A stretch of 64,000 bases of DNA from positions 18,205,570 through 18,269,569 of the forward strand of contig JAJEKV010000008.1 in the NCBI GenBank assembly GCA_021234155.1, written 5' to 3'. This stretch comes from Isoetes taiwanensis (lineage: Eukaryota > Streptophyta > Lycopodiopsida > Isoetales > Isoetaceae). This document shows positions 38,111-51,300 of the stretch, in pieces. A program made the translations under genes and the position numbers. Every line of letters begins with the position of its first letter. The first letter of the stretch is position 1. The notes below the pieces were generated by a model, which saw only the letters and a list, made by a program, of their open reading frames with translations, was not told the origin of the DNA and ran no database searches.

Positions 38111-39400
38111 CTCCTCCAATGGGACGATATTACTTGAAAGTGAAACCAACCATTTAACAAGAGTAGGGCTGATGGGTTTAATTAGACGATGATTACAAGA
38201 AAACCTACAAGAATGATAGCAAAACCTCAAATCCACTTTAAAAGAACTTCCCCAAACTGCTACAATGGGACCATAATTTTATTTTTGGCTAATACGGATC
38301 AGAATACCCTAAACTAGAGTGAGATGCAGTAATCAATCCCCTTCCTTCCTCCTTAAGAATCTTCGCGGAAGCTCTTAACCGCAAGCAAGTAAGCAAACAC
38401 CACCACCGCCTCTTTATCCCCTGCCCAAATCCACCTTCTTCCTTTAGATCCAAGCCCTTTTTCCTCCAATGGTTCTTCTTTGAAGTTCATGGCGTTTCAA
38501 ATCCCCTCACGAACAAGAATAGCTCCTCAAAGCTCTAAGCATGTATTAATCTCATCGCGTATGCGTAAATGTGGCTAGATCCAAATAATGGCCAAGATCA
38601 TGCGAGAAAATGGTGGGGGAGCATTAAAACGTGTTTTTCTGTTTCCAAGATGGGCCAAGGGGAGTATACTGTGGTCTGGCGGGAATTAGGGTTCCTGAAT
38701 TAGGGTTCATGTGGTGGGTAGAAATAAGCAAACCAATCCCAGAGAAAATCCCTAAAAACATGCCCCCGGGAGAGAGAAAAAAACGGAAAGACCAAATGTG
38801 AAGCATGCAAAACATCAACCCTCGGAACCGGGGATGAGATCCCTCTAATCACCCAAGTGAAGAACATCGTGCAAGTACACCCCACGCAACACAACAGACT
38901 AGAAATCCAGAATCCATAAAACCATACGCCAGATCTGGCGAAGAACGCCGACACTAAGGGTATCCACGCAACACAAGCCACTAAACTATGGTACCAAAGC
39001 AAGGGCCTGGAGTGAGTAAACCGGGACCGAGAGGGTTGGCAACCATAGAGCACCGCACTCATCCCAAAACCAAGAATTCCTAAGAGACCTAAACTCCTCG
39101 TGAGGGTACCACGCTTATAATATAATCATCCTCGATACCACATCTGACCCTACTGAGTCTCCAGCGTCTCCTGGGGAGCGAGGATAGCCAGAGGGGCGGA
39201 ACTTACCGCTAGCTCTACTATCAAATGGCCCCTCCCTTCCGAAGGAGGTGAGAGGTCAGCTCGCTACCAACTTTCGTGAGAAATACTCATTATTTTTTTT
39301 TTTAGCACGCTTAGCTTCAATCCAAGTTGCGTAACCCTCCTCGCAATTCTAAATTCTTTATCCATCGCGTGATCACCTCCACCTCATCAAAAACTGGGAT
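38111..39400. other. non-coding DNA, no recognised gene
   Basis: Mixed composition with short frames only. Minus frames at 39062-38700 (120 codons) and 38818-38624 show no domain I recognise. Contains gggaattagggttc/gaattagggttc, repeated at 38681 and 38697, and a T11 run at 39293-39303. Confidence 0.35.
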
Positions 39401-40993
39401 GTGGCAATAGTTATCACCATTAGATCTTCATTTTGGTAAGATCTAGGGCTGTGAAAATTAGAAAAGGCCTAAAAATATATAATACTGAGAATAGAAATGG
39501 GTGCTGATTCCTGTACCTCAAGCCCTTCCCTGCTTGAACTTTCTCCTCTGATCTGTCATTTCTAGTTTTTGCCTTCTCTATGTGCGGAGTGGGCTTGCTT
39601 TCGTTTCTTCCTCTTGCTTGCATTTGGTGTCAATGCAGATACGACGAGCCAGTGCTCTTCCTTTCGCCAACAACCAGTGGCTAGCCAAGGTCTCCTGTAG
39701 TCGGATACTTAGGCCTATCGGATCTTGTCTCTTCGGCATTAGAATAGATCTATGCAAGAGGGGTTATTTTGTTTCCTTCGTTTTTTCTCAATCTTCTATT
39801 ACAGGGTTTGATTTGATTGGCCTACGCTAACTCTAGAATGGCCAGCCATGTGACCGACCTGAGGTTCTTTTGCAGGGGTTTTGCCTAAGCATGGCTGTAT
39901 TATATGATCGGCTCTAACCTTGCAAGATCAACCTGAATCCTGCTAGTGGCTATGCGTTTTGACCGGCCTGCATTTCGAATTCGCTGCTTGAATGCGGCTT
40001 TAAGATACTTCCACCAGAGTTCATGTAATGACCATGTGTTTTTCTGATGTGTAATCTGTTTCAGCAATTTTCAGTCAGCAAAGGAAAACAGGTAATCATC
40101 ATGTGAAGTTTGATAGAGAAAAGAAATAGATAAAACGAATCTCCAGTCCCTCCTTCTTGCATCTTTAACCTCAAAATTTGTCTCATATTCTCCAGAGAAT
40201 AAATCCAGGTGTGGGACTATAACAATGCCTCAAGCATGGGGCCATTGCTCCTATTTTGATTGCTTTTGCTTGAGAATTTTGTTTGATGATGAGATGAGCT
40301 TGTGGCTTCATCACTATCTACCTTTCTGATATCATTAGGCATGGGGAAGAAGTGGGTAAAACCATTCCTGCTAATGGACTTTTGCTCTTCTGTTCCCTTC
40401 CAGTCTCAATAACTGCGTACAATTGTTCGCTTTATTTGAGATAAAAACTTTGGTATATTGCATAGGGTACCTACCCAATTTTCCACTGCTTGTACTGAAC
40501 AAAATGAAGATATACATTTCTATCACGCGGAGTTGTTATATAAGGTTGTGGGTTTGAAAAGCCAATGATACCTTCCTCTTATGATGTACTAGGCAGGCAG
40601 ACAATTCCAGTATAATTTGCTTTTCAGCCTAATTTAAAACTGAACAGGCAGGAGGTGAACCAGCAATATCTTGAGAAGCTCTATGTATCAAACACTAGCA
40701 GTAAGTTAGTAACAGGACATATGAACAAAAGCTTCTACAGAGCTGTCTTCCAAAAAGAAAAACTTCTTCTACAAGTGAGAGTTCTAAACATTTATCCAAT
40801 GGTTTATAGTCAGGCCTGGTTATCTTGTCATTGACTTCCAAAAATAAATTGGAGACCTCAACGGGACAGTTCATGGTGTCCTCTCCTCAGCTGGAAACTG
40901 AGCTGGGTAAAAGTAAACATTTTAGCCGAGAGGATCGGGAATGCACTTTTATGCAATTTGACATGGTGGCGCTGGAGTGAACATTTCATTCAT

Positions 40994-41311
40994 TCAGAAG
41001 CCAAGAGCATTAGACATCTTAACTGTTCTTGCAAACAAGCATGTTACACTGCCTTGATCAACCGCTGCTTTTGAAGAGACATGGCCATCCAAGGAAGTCT
41101 CAGTTGGCCCTCTTGTGTTGCCCTTGTAATGATGTAGCATTACCCTCACGTTATGAGGCACCGGGCAATACCTGTTCATTTTAGATAGGAGAGAAATTTG
41201 AAACCTCTCTAATTGAGGCCATTCATCTGCTGGCAAATCCACTCCCAAAATTTGTGATTCATATAGAGTCGTAGGTTTCACCAGCATGTCAAATAAGAAA
41301 AGCTTTGTATA
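40994..41311 (-). CDS. candidate terminal exon, function unknown
   Basis: The open frame runs from about 41311 (just after a TAG, possibly an AG splice acceptor in aactag) to a TGA stop at 40994, about 105 codons. Internal Met at 41287 starts MLVKPTTLYESQILGVDLPA. The composition is balanced and protein-like, with segments such as WPQLERFQISLLSKMNRYCP and ends FARTVKMSNALGF. I recognise no family. No other exon can be joined with confidence, and a chance frame remains possible. Its LFAR word also occurs in the candidate exon at 41672-41779. Confidence 0.3.
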   Translation of the reverse strand, partial: YTKLFLFDMLVKPTTLYESQILGVDLPADEWPQLERFQISLLSKMNRYCPVPHNVRVMLHHYKGNTRGPTETSLDGHVSSKAAVDQGSVTCLFARTVKMSNALGF

Positions 41312-41671
41312 AACATCCTAGTTTGGGCATCACTTTTTAGTCTGAAAAGGGGACAAGAGAACTCCACGTTTCCCTTCAGTTTCCGTTCTTTGCAAAAAGC
41401 CTCTAAAACTATCAAGTGTTTTTGAAGGTCTTGAGGGGAGGAGAAAAAAGAACAAGTATTGCAAGAAATGAAGTTATGCAGGATGGGAGACAGTAAGGAG
41501 CAACAGAGAGGACTAACATATTACAAAGACTTGAACTGGAGCACAACAGGGTGGTCGCCTTATGGAAATTACCTTGTGATTAACTGCTTGACAGAATAAA
41601 TGACAAAGACAAAAAGCAGATGCTAACTAGGTAGTATCATATGTCAGGATGCATGCGACAAATTCTTGAAG

Positions 41672-41779
41672 CTACCAATTGCAGGAAAGCATCGGTCCTT
41701 TCCCATTCCCTGACTTCAATGCTTGAAAATAATTGTTAACTGTCTTAGTTTCTCTAGCAAACAAGTACACAGTCCGTGC
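41672..41779 (-). CDS. candidate small terminal exon, function unknown
   Basis: A pyrimidine-poor but well-formed acceptor (ggctatttgcag) precedes base 41779 on the - strand. From there 35 codons are open to a TAG at 41672, reading ARTVYLFARETKTVNNYFQA then LKSGNGKGPMLSCNW. The aromatic/basic pattern is loosely like the C-terminal helix region of a PH-type domain, but this is only a guess. It could be spliced to an upstream exon to the right that I cannot identify. Confidence 0.25.
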   Translation of the reverse strand, partial: ARTVYLFARETKTVNNYFQALKSGNGKGPMLSCNW

Positions 41780-41949
41780 CTGCAAATAGCCTCCTATGAA
41801 AGTGTTAGTTGAGCATAAAGGGCTATGGCAACATATGCTTGTTATATTCAAAGTTTAACACTGGAATCATGAAAGTGATAATTTAACTTCTTTAACCACA
41901 TTCTTGATAAATCTACTCAGTAGTATTTTCTGCAGCAGCATAACCTGGC

Positions 41950-41997
41950 TAGCTCTCTGAAGCTGCACCTAACATACAGGCCACGTCCAGAGAGCTA
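41950..41997. repeat. hairpin, perfect 10-bp arms with 28-base loop
   Basis: tagctctctg (41950-41959) and cagagagcta (41988-41997) are exact reverse complements. It sits in the low-copy-looking segment. The paired stem is too short for a canonical plant microRNA precursor unless imperfect pairing extends it. Confidence 0.8.
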
Positions 41998-43370
41998 ACA
42001 TTCTCTTTCAGTATACCTATCACAGGAATAACACAAATTGTCACTAGACTTAGCCGCCATACCGGATATGAATCCCACTATGAATTCTCTGACAAATGTT
42101 GATACAAAATGCATAAAGAGGCCCATCTGTCAACCACGGTAATGGCATGAATGCTTGAGCAAGATTGCAACACTTGGTCTATATTTTACAGCTCGTGGCT
42201 TCACTTCAGCATTCAAGCAGTGGAAATACATGGCTTATTACACATTAGCCCTTTTATTGTAAAGCAACATTGATAGATGCAAGCATTTATTCACACTTCG
42301 TTAACCCTGTTATACCAGCATAGATAGAGGTAAGATTCATTTATTCACACCTCGCTGCTAGAGAGCTGTTTGAAATGCTTTATCTGGAGTTTTGGGCAGG
42401 TCTGCTCTCTATTTTTCTTATTTGAGAGCAATTTGAATGAACTACGGGGATACCGAAATGTATGTTTCGTTAACTTTTTATCCGCTTTTTCAACAATGTC
42501 CAAGCCTCCATTTGCATTTGTGATTTGTTTACTCTATTTGCTTGCATTAGTAGCTCTCTTTGTTTCCGCAAGAAACAAATGTAGATCTTTCCAACAATGT
42601 TGTTTGCAGCCATTGTGCACGCCACTCTTATTTGAATGTCATGTGTTTTAAACATCTTTGCTTCAATAATTTCTTTTGCATGTCACTTCGTAGGGCTAAC
42701 CTGGGCTTTATTCTCGCTTTCTCCTCTTTCAGAGTGTTTGGTGCATTTCTTTCCTTTGCCAACATGTTGATTGCAGAATTATGTTGTATTAGATGCCATA
42801 ATTTGCGCTTGAGTTATCCCTAAATATGCAAAGATGATCTCCAAGATAAATTCATCCAAAATTATATCAAGCTTATGTTTTACATAACTGCGTCTATATT
42901 ATGTATGGACAAGCTAGTTTCTACATCTTAATTGTTATGGTAGCATAGCTCCAATACTTGTCTAACCTATTTTATTTTATTTATTTCATCTAGAAACCCA
43001 TTCCATTTGTACTGCATTAATAATACCCTTTATAATTATTCTCACATAAAGATTTGTGAGCAGCCCATTTGTACCACCACTATTCATTCAAATTTCTGTG
43101 GATTCATCGCATAAATGATCTCTTTTTACCTAATAAGCCATGTATGCTCACATTTAATGTAGGTCCAGAAGCATATCTAGGAAAACAGTATTATATAACA
43201 ACACTTGGAATGTACCATCATCCGGTAGAAGGTCCAAATGTACATGAAGATTCTCCCACTAACAAGTTTGGGGTGCCCAAACTTAAAGTTGCAAAGAGTT
43301 TTGTTTCATCATAAAAAAGGGAAAAATGATATCTTTTGTTCCTCTAGTTTCTATATTAGGTTACCTCTCC

Positions 43371-45738
43371 TACTTATTCTCAGAATGGCAACGTGAAAGC
43401 TACTTGCAACGCCATTCAGGCTACTTAAACATCTACTGCTTTCGCACAAGTAATCTTACTCCAAGAACGCTCGAGCAACCGTGGGCTAACATGCAGCAAT
43501 CTAATCGCGTGGCTTTTTGCTCCCATTACCTAACCACTTCACGTGCGGGTTTGGATTGGAACTAATCGCGGTTCGCACTTTTTTCCAGAGGGCTAGGTTT
43601 CAATTCAAACCTCGCGGTGTTGTCTTACTTGAAACTACCGGATTGAGATGCCTGACCGACTAACACTAAATCGTTGCCTTGGCAGTAGATTTGAATGAAC
43701 TTCTTGTTCTACTAACTGTTCGCATGCTTACTACCAAATCCGCAAATCAATAGTCCCACCGCTACAAGCCTGGCACTGCTTAGTAACTTCGATTTGGTCT
43801 CAGAAGCCGCGCTCTGGCCAGCTCAATCTTTGTTGCAACTTTGTTCCAGATAGATTAGCAGGGATGGATGAAAAATTCATCGAAGCTTTTGTTCTTCATT
43901 GACAAAACGGCCCCTCAAGACCAAGACTCAAGACCCGCCTCTGATTGAGAGATGCCCGGCCCCGAATCCCGGATGCCCCGGCCCCCGGTGATGTCCGGCC
44001 CTGGGATCTACCATCAAAATATAAAATACCATACTAGATTCTACCACCCTATAAGCACAACATTACCGCTTCACATAAACTATCAGTTTTAAAACATGCA
44101 TCTATATCTTTCACAAATTTTCATTTTTTATATATTTTAAAAGTTTAAGTATTTCAAGAATATTCCCTTGCTGTTCGCTTCCTCGTGGTTCCGCTGTCGC
44201 TCTCGCTTTCTTAAAAATTTGGGGAGCCATTAAGTGCTTCCCGTGGCCGTGTTTCGTAACTATGACGCTATTATGGGAGGATTATAAGCCCCACTACATC
44301 AGCTTACGTTGCTTAAAAAAAGATGGCTGGATATCCTGATAGCTATGAAATAATTCCTACCTACTCTGCATTTGCATTTGCAGGCCTCTAAACTCTTGTC
44401 TTGTGACTTTTATATTTGTATATTTAGCAAGAAACATCTCACTTTCTTAATATAACATGCAATTGCAATACATATTATTATACTTATTTGCCTGACCCCT
44501 AAGTATAGATTATATTTTAGCAGATTTTGACGCATTAATGTGTCTCTTGTAATTGTGTTAGCATTTTGCTTCTCTATGAAAACGAGTGGCACATGTTCTA
44601 GTACACAGTAGACCTCTAGGTTGTACCAAAAGCTTCACGCATATTGAAAACATGTCTTGGAGATTTCTTACCTTGTTTGCTGTTCAATCCACTAGATGTA
44701 TTTTAACATTGTAGCGATCTTGCAACCTAGTAGCCATGCAAACCCCCTCATTGAAGTTAAAATTTTTCTACGTTGCAAGAGAACCTTGTTTTCAATACTC
44801 ATAACAAGCATTATTTGCATCATTAAAAAAGCAAATCTAAGTACCGGAAATCATTTATGCCCCTTGTGCTTTTTTGGCTTTGTTCTCTACAAAATGCAAC
44901 AACCTATTTGAACACTATATGACAACAAATTATCCGTTGCAAAACTATCAAAGTTTAGAACATCTCATTTGCCCACCATATGAAGATAAACTATCCAATG
45001 CAAAACTGTTTAACCTAAAACTATCGAAGTTCAAATGTATATCAATATTATTAATTTGGGATTTTCAAGTCATTCTGGAGTAATGTTTTCATCCCTAATC
45101 AAATGCAAACTAAATCCAAGCCTAAAATTGCCCAATCCCTCCTTGCTAAGTGCCTAACCTACAAACATAACACAATACAATTCCCCAATCTCAAATGCTA
45201 CTTTAATAATCATAAAACACATGTAATCTAAAACTAAATAATAAGGAAGAAACTAAACATCTTATATCGCGAAATCAACTCCTAACATAAACTAACAAAT
45301 GACACATTGTGTAAAACAACACCACCGAGAAGATATATTGCCTAACGTGCAATAAGAAATAAATAAGAAATACATCTACAAACAAATAAACCTATCAACA
45401 ACAAGGTACAAACAAGACAAATCAAAACTAAATCTCAAAATGGCAAAGCAGACGCCCATAAGTATAAACCGTATGAAAAGAACTTCCACATCGACCTTTA
45501 GAAGAAACCAAAACCAAGAAAATGCCAAACTAAAATCGAAAGACGCTATATAGACCCCTACAACTCAACAAAAAGATGGCTACAACAACTTACATTCCTA
45601 TCTAAAAACTAAGAAATAATCGCATTCAAAACTTAAGAGGCATCATATAAACTACACGCCTATTCCAACCATGGACAATAAATTTCAATACAAATCTCAA
45701 TTGTTTTTTCCCTCCTACTTTATTTTCTACATCATGGT
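43371..45738. other. AT-rich non-coding DNA
   Basis: No domain-bearing frame. 43951-44008 has three near-repeats of atgcccggcccc (ATGCCCGGCCCC, ATGCCCCGGCCCC, ATGTCCGGCCC). 44930-45020 has a small duplication of the form aaactatc-(a/g)aagtt. The end (45140-45660) is A-rich. Confidence 0.4.
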
Positions 45739-46030
45739 TTTAAGAGAGAGAAAGAATGGGAGAGAGAATGGGGGAGAGAGAAGGGGGAAGAAAGAGAAAG
45801 GAATGGGAGAAAGGAGAGGGGGATGGAGAAGTGGGGGCGGGGAAGGGGTGGGGGTGGGGGGGCAAGTGTGGGGCTCCCACCACCAATCACTTGTCAAAAT
45901 ATTACAATGCCACCAGGGGGATTCATCCCCGACAAAAAAACCCTTTATACATAAAAGAGGGTGGGGTCCCACGTGGCCATGTGGGATTGAGCCCACGACC
46001 TCTTAACAATGTGCTAAGCCAACTAGACAA
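45739..46030. repeat. purine-rich tract followed by a tRNA-like repeat
   Basis: 45739-45870 is about 130 bases of almost pure G and A (gagaga and ggggg units) ending in a G7 run. It is followed by non-repetitive sequence and then gtgggattgagcccacgacc with tcttaacaatgtgctaagcc and aactagac at 45980-46026, a tRNA-like motif also seen elsewhere in the window. Polypurine DNA of this length can form triplexes and encodes Gly/Glu/Arg-rich artefact frames. Confidence 0.7.
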
Positions 46031-46097
46031 AGCTTAATAGCCATGAGGGAAAATATTTAATCACAATGCCCACTCCAGGAGGGTAGCTGCAAAGGGA

Positions 46098-48328
46098 TTT
46101 TTTTTTTATTAATATGCATCACATCAAAACATCAAGAATGATGTAGATCAATTGTTGAAGCATATGGAATGATGATGCATAAAATACAATGTATTAACAG
46201 AAGCGTAATGGCGTGCTAACCAAATGAAGATTGATGAGTACCCATAAGACAATGGGAAGACAGAGTATCCGCAATAAGTACACAAGAATGAATAGATAAG
46301 AAAGGTATAGAAAAGAAGTTGAACATGGGAATATTGAAAGGATTAATACAACTTTGGATGGAAAGAGGAATGGTGTTTAAAAATTAAAAAATAAAAAGGA
46401 GTACAAGGCATTAGATTTATGGTAAAACAATAAGAAATTAGGGTTCCTATAGCGCTAGGTTCAGCTTTATGGAACCGGAATGGCATGAGCGTTTAGATGA
46501 TGGCTACACTGCATTCCACAAGAATAGTCAGAAGACGCGTAATCTGAAGTGGTTGCTAAAGGGAAATTTAAGGATTACCTAATTAAATGTGAATAGCCCT
46601 ATGCTAAGGACCGCCATCAATCAGATATAAGTCAAGAATGACATGAATGAGGCAAAAAATCCGGCCGTGATAGCTTCCCCAGCCCAACATTTTTTCTCGT
46701 AGCTTCTTTCTCCTCGTGGGTATGAGTGCATGGGCGTGAAAAAGGGGACCCGACATGGCTAATGAGGAAGAGACCGAATTGAGAGCCAAAGCATACTTCC
46801 AAAAGGAAGAAGATCTTCGACCGTAAGGGTCACCGTAGGCAACATCTCAGAGTTGGAGAGGCTGAAAGTAGAAAAGATAAGAGCATAGAGGTGAATACCG
46901 GAAGAATGCGTGATGATGTAAGAATGTAGCTATGGATGCTCAAATGAGCAAGAATAAGGGCAATCATGATCCAACCAAACAAAGATGTCAACCCAAATTG
47001 AGGGATGGAACGTACAACAATGAAACCCCATGGAAATTCTTCCGGAGCGAACTATCGTGTTCTAGTCTCTTTGTGATGATCTTAGCAAGATATTTTGAAT
47101 AGAAATAAATTTATGTAAAGAAAAGGCTTGCTAGATTTAGGGCCCCATTTAAAAAAAGATGTACATGGATTTTTCTTTGATTGCAATTATTAATAGACAT
47201 GATTGTCGGTGTATACCAAACTTAAATAAGACACAAGCCGATGCGTGCTTCCTGCAGTGGAAAAATACGTTGGTAAAATAGAGAATGATGTCCGATATAA
47301 ATAGGAACTCTGCTTGAGACAAGGTTGGAAAAGAAGAAGCGAACTAGATCTAGATCTAGGAATGAATAATACTTTTATAAAGCATTAAGATGGGATTGAG
47401 AAGCAAGAATGTTAAGGAAGTTAAGGATTTACGTAACTTAGATAGGTCAATGTATAAGGGTTAAAATAAACAAGAATACAATTGAGAGTTACTTTTTGGG
47501 ATTAATACTCCAATGCACAAATGGTGTATGTAATTAGAGGAGTATGATACTTAAATAATTGAAATACCGGTGGAATAAAGATGTTTGGTCAGACAAAGTC
47601 GGGAAAAGGACCCTTGTCCTTATATGAGATAAGCTTGCTTTATTACTTAAGATGTACAGCCTATGATCGATAACTAAACTATCTGTGAAATTATTAGGAC
47701 TGTGAGTAGCGCGTATTACATACTTAGAAGACATAATTAGAGGGGATGTTTTAAATGGAAGTACATCTCCCATGCAAGGAGATTACATCATCACAAGTAA
47801 AGAAGTCATACAAAAAGCATAGTGCCGATAAAGACAGAGTCGATAAAAGTAGCGTAGCCTATATGAACTTAAATAGCTCTTTATTTGATTCATTATAGGC
47901 ATAGTTGATAGATAACCTGTAGGGCCCCATCAAGCATCATGAATTCTTTTAATTACCCTTCTCTTAGGCTAATATTTATCGCTTTTAATCGGGCAGTGTA
48001 AACTGTGCTTCTCGCTTCTATGCTTTGATGTTTGCTCATAGCCGTGGAATTTCAAGTAAGCTTGTTCCAAAATGTGAATGTGGGATAAATTTAGAATACA
48101 TGGTCAATGCCCATTTGAATAATGTTCATTACACAAGTTAAAAGATGTACAAGATTGTTTTATATATGATCAAATGTTTGCTATTAATTTGAGATAAATA
48201 TAAGAAGAGATACCTTTTCCGCCTAGAGAATTAAACTCAGAGTGTTTCTATAGGGTTGCCAAGTGTAATTTTAGTATTCCAAATGGAATATTATACAAAA
48301 GTCCTGAAACAACATTTGAGGGTTTTTT
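46098..48328 (+). repeat. left copy of 2.2 kb direct repeat
   Basis: Matches 52168-54410 along its length in the same order: acatcaaaacatcaagaatgatgtagatcaatt, gattgatgagtacccataagac, attagggttcct, aaaaggggacc, gatccaaccaaacaaagatgtca, gatctagatctaggaatgaataatac, gaccctt-gtccttatatgagat, attttataggcatag-like segments and tccaaatggaatatta. Differences are dense small indels. Short minus frames (46789-46604, 47773-47534) have no recognised domain. Confidence 0.85.
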
Positions 48329-51300
48329 AGTTTAAACTCACGAAGTTATACTAGAACTGTGAAAAGGTGGGAATTTATTATGTGAAGATTGTTTACTAAT
48401 GCATTTGTCAAGGGAAATTATAGGATGATACCAAGAGTGAAGAGACTCAATGGATTAAAGAGTTGAGGACTCTAAGTACCATGAATGTGGGATTGATGTA
48501 CCTAACAATGTCAGTATAAACTATAATTTGTACGCATATGAGTAAGGAACTAATGAAAGTACACATCGTGTCTAAAGAAAACAAAACTCGTGGATAAGAC
48601 AAGGTCAAATTGCTACTTTTCTAGGATTTACGATGGTTTAAAATGTTGTATTTCAAGTGAAGAAAATAATTTCGAAAGTATAATATGTAAGGCACCATTC
48701 TGAGATTTATGTTCTATTACGAACAATTCATTCTATATAAGAGAACATGCCAAGAGGATGATATCAGAAAAAAATTTATGATTGGGCCGCCTTAAAGCAG
48801 CTAATGAAATCTATCCATCTTTGATAATGCAAAGAGAATTCTACCAAACAGAGAAGAAGAATGCCTATTTTCTCTCAAAAAAGACCTCAATACTGAAGAT
48901 ATACCCACTCTGTGCGCATAACCAAATGCCAGCGTATATGGCATGGAAAAACAATCGTATCGAGGACCATGATAATGTCCCTAATCCGAACCTTTTGGGC
49001 AACTCTTCATGTTTCCCATCATTATTGAGCAATCAAGATAGATTGGCCGCCATGATCACGTGATATGAAAAGTCGTAATTTTGGAGCATTAGCACCAATC
49101 AATTTGAACGGATACTCGCGCATAATCCAAGGATGAGATTATACAGCTAAAGCTATGGCCCCTCGAGGTTGAAGTGACTTTCACTTTATTAATCCCGAAT
49201 CAATTCCTTTGATATGACTTCTTTTGATGAAGTCCGCAATAGATCCAATAATTCAACCGCTTTAAAGGACATATGGCCTTCCAATCAAGAAAGAAAATGA
49301 TTATTATCTTAAACTGATCCGCGCATATTAATCGCCCCTACTTCGCGTAAATGCTTTAAAAACAAGAAGTCCACATGCGTGTGTGATTATATGGTCGGAT
49401 CGTATATCCGCACGGTTAAATCTTGATGCAAAGATTTGAGAATTCTACACCAATTATGAAAAATGGTTGCAATTTCTAAACCGCCAACAATGAATCAAGC
49501 TCACGTTATCGGGGTATATTTCCTACTTGAAGTAAGAAAGATTATGATTGACATGACCACGAGCTATGCCGAAAATCGAGACCAATTTGAAAGGGTTATA
49601 TCGCAATAATCTATTGACCGAGTATCATCGAGAGAAGACCATAAACCCATATCTTTCTACCGGAGAATGGATACGTAACAAGAAATGTATGCCTCCGTGG
49701 AGGTCAAATATGTCCAAAGCAAAAATGTGAAAATGCACCTAAGTTTACACTGCTAAAGATGGCCCCAAGAGTTATCAAGGATCCATCACTCTTCAAAGCA
49801 AATAATGAGGCAATACCAAATGCAACAAAGGGTTCGACAAAAAGGAAACAAAACCATATCACTCGAAGGAGAAGACCCCTGGCATACCAGCCAGTGGTGG
49901 AATCCGTGAGTAAATCCATTTCAATGTAATAAAAGGCATTTGCTATAAAACAATGCAAGCATTTGTCAGCTTAATACAAAAGCTTTTGGTTCCTACTTCA
50001 TGAAATTCATACAGTATAAATTTGTAATATACCGGTAATGTGCTAACAGCTTTTATATGTAGGTACAAAATACCCAAACAAGGATCATCACTAAAGACAA
50101 TAAAAAAGACACTTGAAGAATAATAAGGAGACAGATGTATGTAAAAATAGTACATCTCACCTTCGCCTAAAAGTTATGGAAAAACTTGAGATTAGGGTGC
50201 ACCCAGCTTAGTTCTTAGTAGCTAATATGAAAAGGGAAAAGATCTTGGTGGAAAATACCACATTTGCATTGGAAATACTTGGATCGCATCAAAGACAAAG
50301 TGTATAAACCATATGCTATTTTTGTCAAGGACATAAAATCAAGTGCCCCGCCCAATCCAAATTTGGCCGTGTACATAGACTCAAGCATTGGTCACGCGGA
50401 GAACAAATCGTGAACTGAATCATTCCATTCTATGAAATTAAGGAAGGCATTTGCCAAGGGATTAAACCATATTCCCCATTGCAGCTTTTAATGTACAAGA
50501 CTTTAAGTACCACTTTCTACAATGTGCCTATACAATTCCGAGGTGCATAAATTTGATACACCTTGACCTAACAGAAGAAGACACTAAGAACATTACCATG
50601 ATGTTGCTACAAGATATGCTCAAAAAGGAACTATACTTGACTGAAATGACATACCCAAGAAAGATCTATGTGGGATGCACCCAGAGGTCATCAAAAATAT
50701 TGATTGCCTGCCCATAACTCAGAGTATCTGTGCTTGGATAAAGCTTAACAATAACCCAAAGATTTATATGCCGAACATATAAAGCGATATGGCTAGAAAT
50801 ACAGCTTGATGGACCGTGACTTTGAAAAACAGTTGCACTCCCCGAAAGGTGATAGTTGATGAGTGTAATGAATACATTCAAAATATTCGAAATAGAGCAA
50901 GACAAAATGGCAAATTACCATCTTTATGGCAAGTTTTAAAGTTTATAAGTCAATATAGATGGCTTACAAATGCCTTTTGACTCCATCTTCAAACATGGCA
51001 CAAATAGATTACTACAAAGTACGTAACAATATTCTTGGAGATATGGCCCAAATTGTGTCTATGGCGACCGCCTCTTTAGGTCGTTTCAATAAACAAAGGA
51101 TTAATGCGCTGCGGCTAGTAAATTCAGCATATGATGTAGTATCAAACCTACCATACAAGAATAAAGAATGTATTCTCAAATTGAGCATAACAAAAATGCT
51201 AAGTGGAGAATATCCCAATATATGTAGGAAGAGGGGATCATCGAAATCATGGATGAAGTCATCAAATTGTGTGGGAATACATGAGGAAAGATCAACATCT

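Larger units (their letters stand above)
39401..43370. other. low-copy-looking segment, possible intron/UTR of a gene
   Basis: This stretch lacks the dense duplicated words and C/G indel noise of its neighbours and has intron-like AT composition. Two candidate minus-strand exons lie inside (40994-41311 and 41672-41779). Plus frames at 39582-39830, 42370-42651 and 42560-42823 have no recognised domain. It is the most gene-like segment of the window, yet no gene model can be built from the sequence alone. Confidence 0.35.

Noticed and set aside
45671-46037. Gly/Glu/Arg-rich + frames of 111 and 93 codons
   Set aside because: They arise from the polypurine tract and have no domain.
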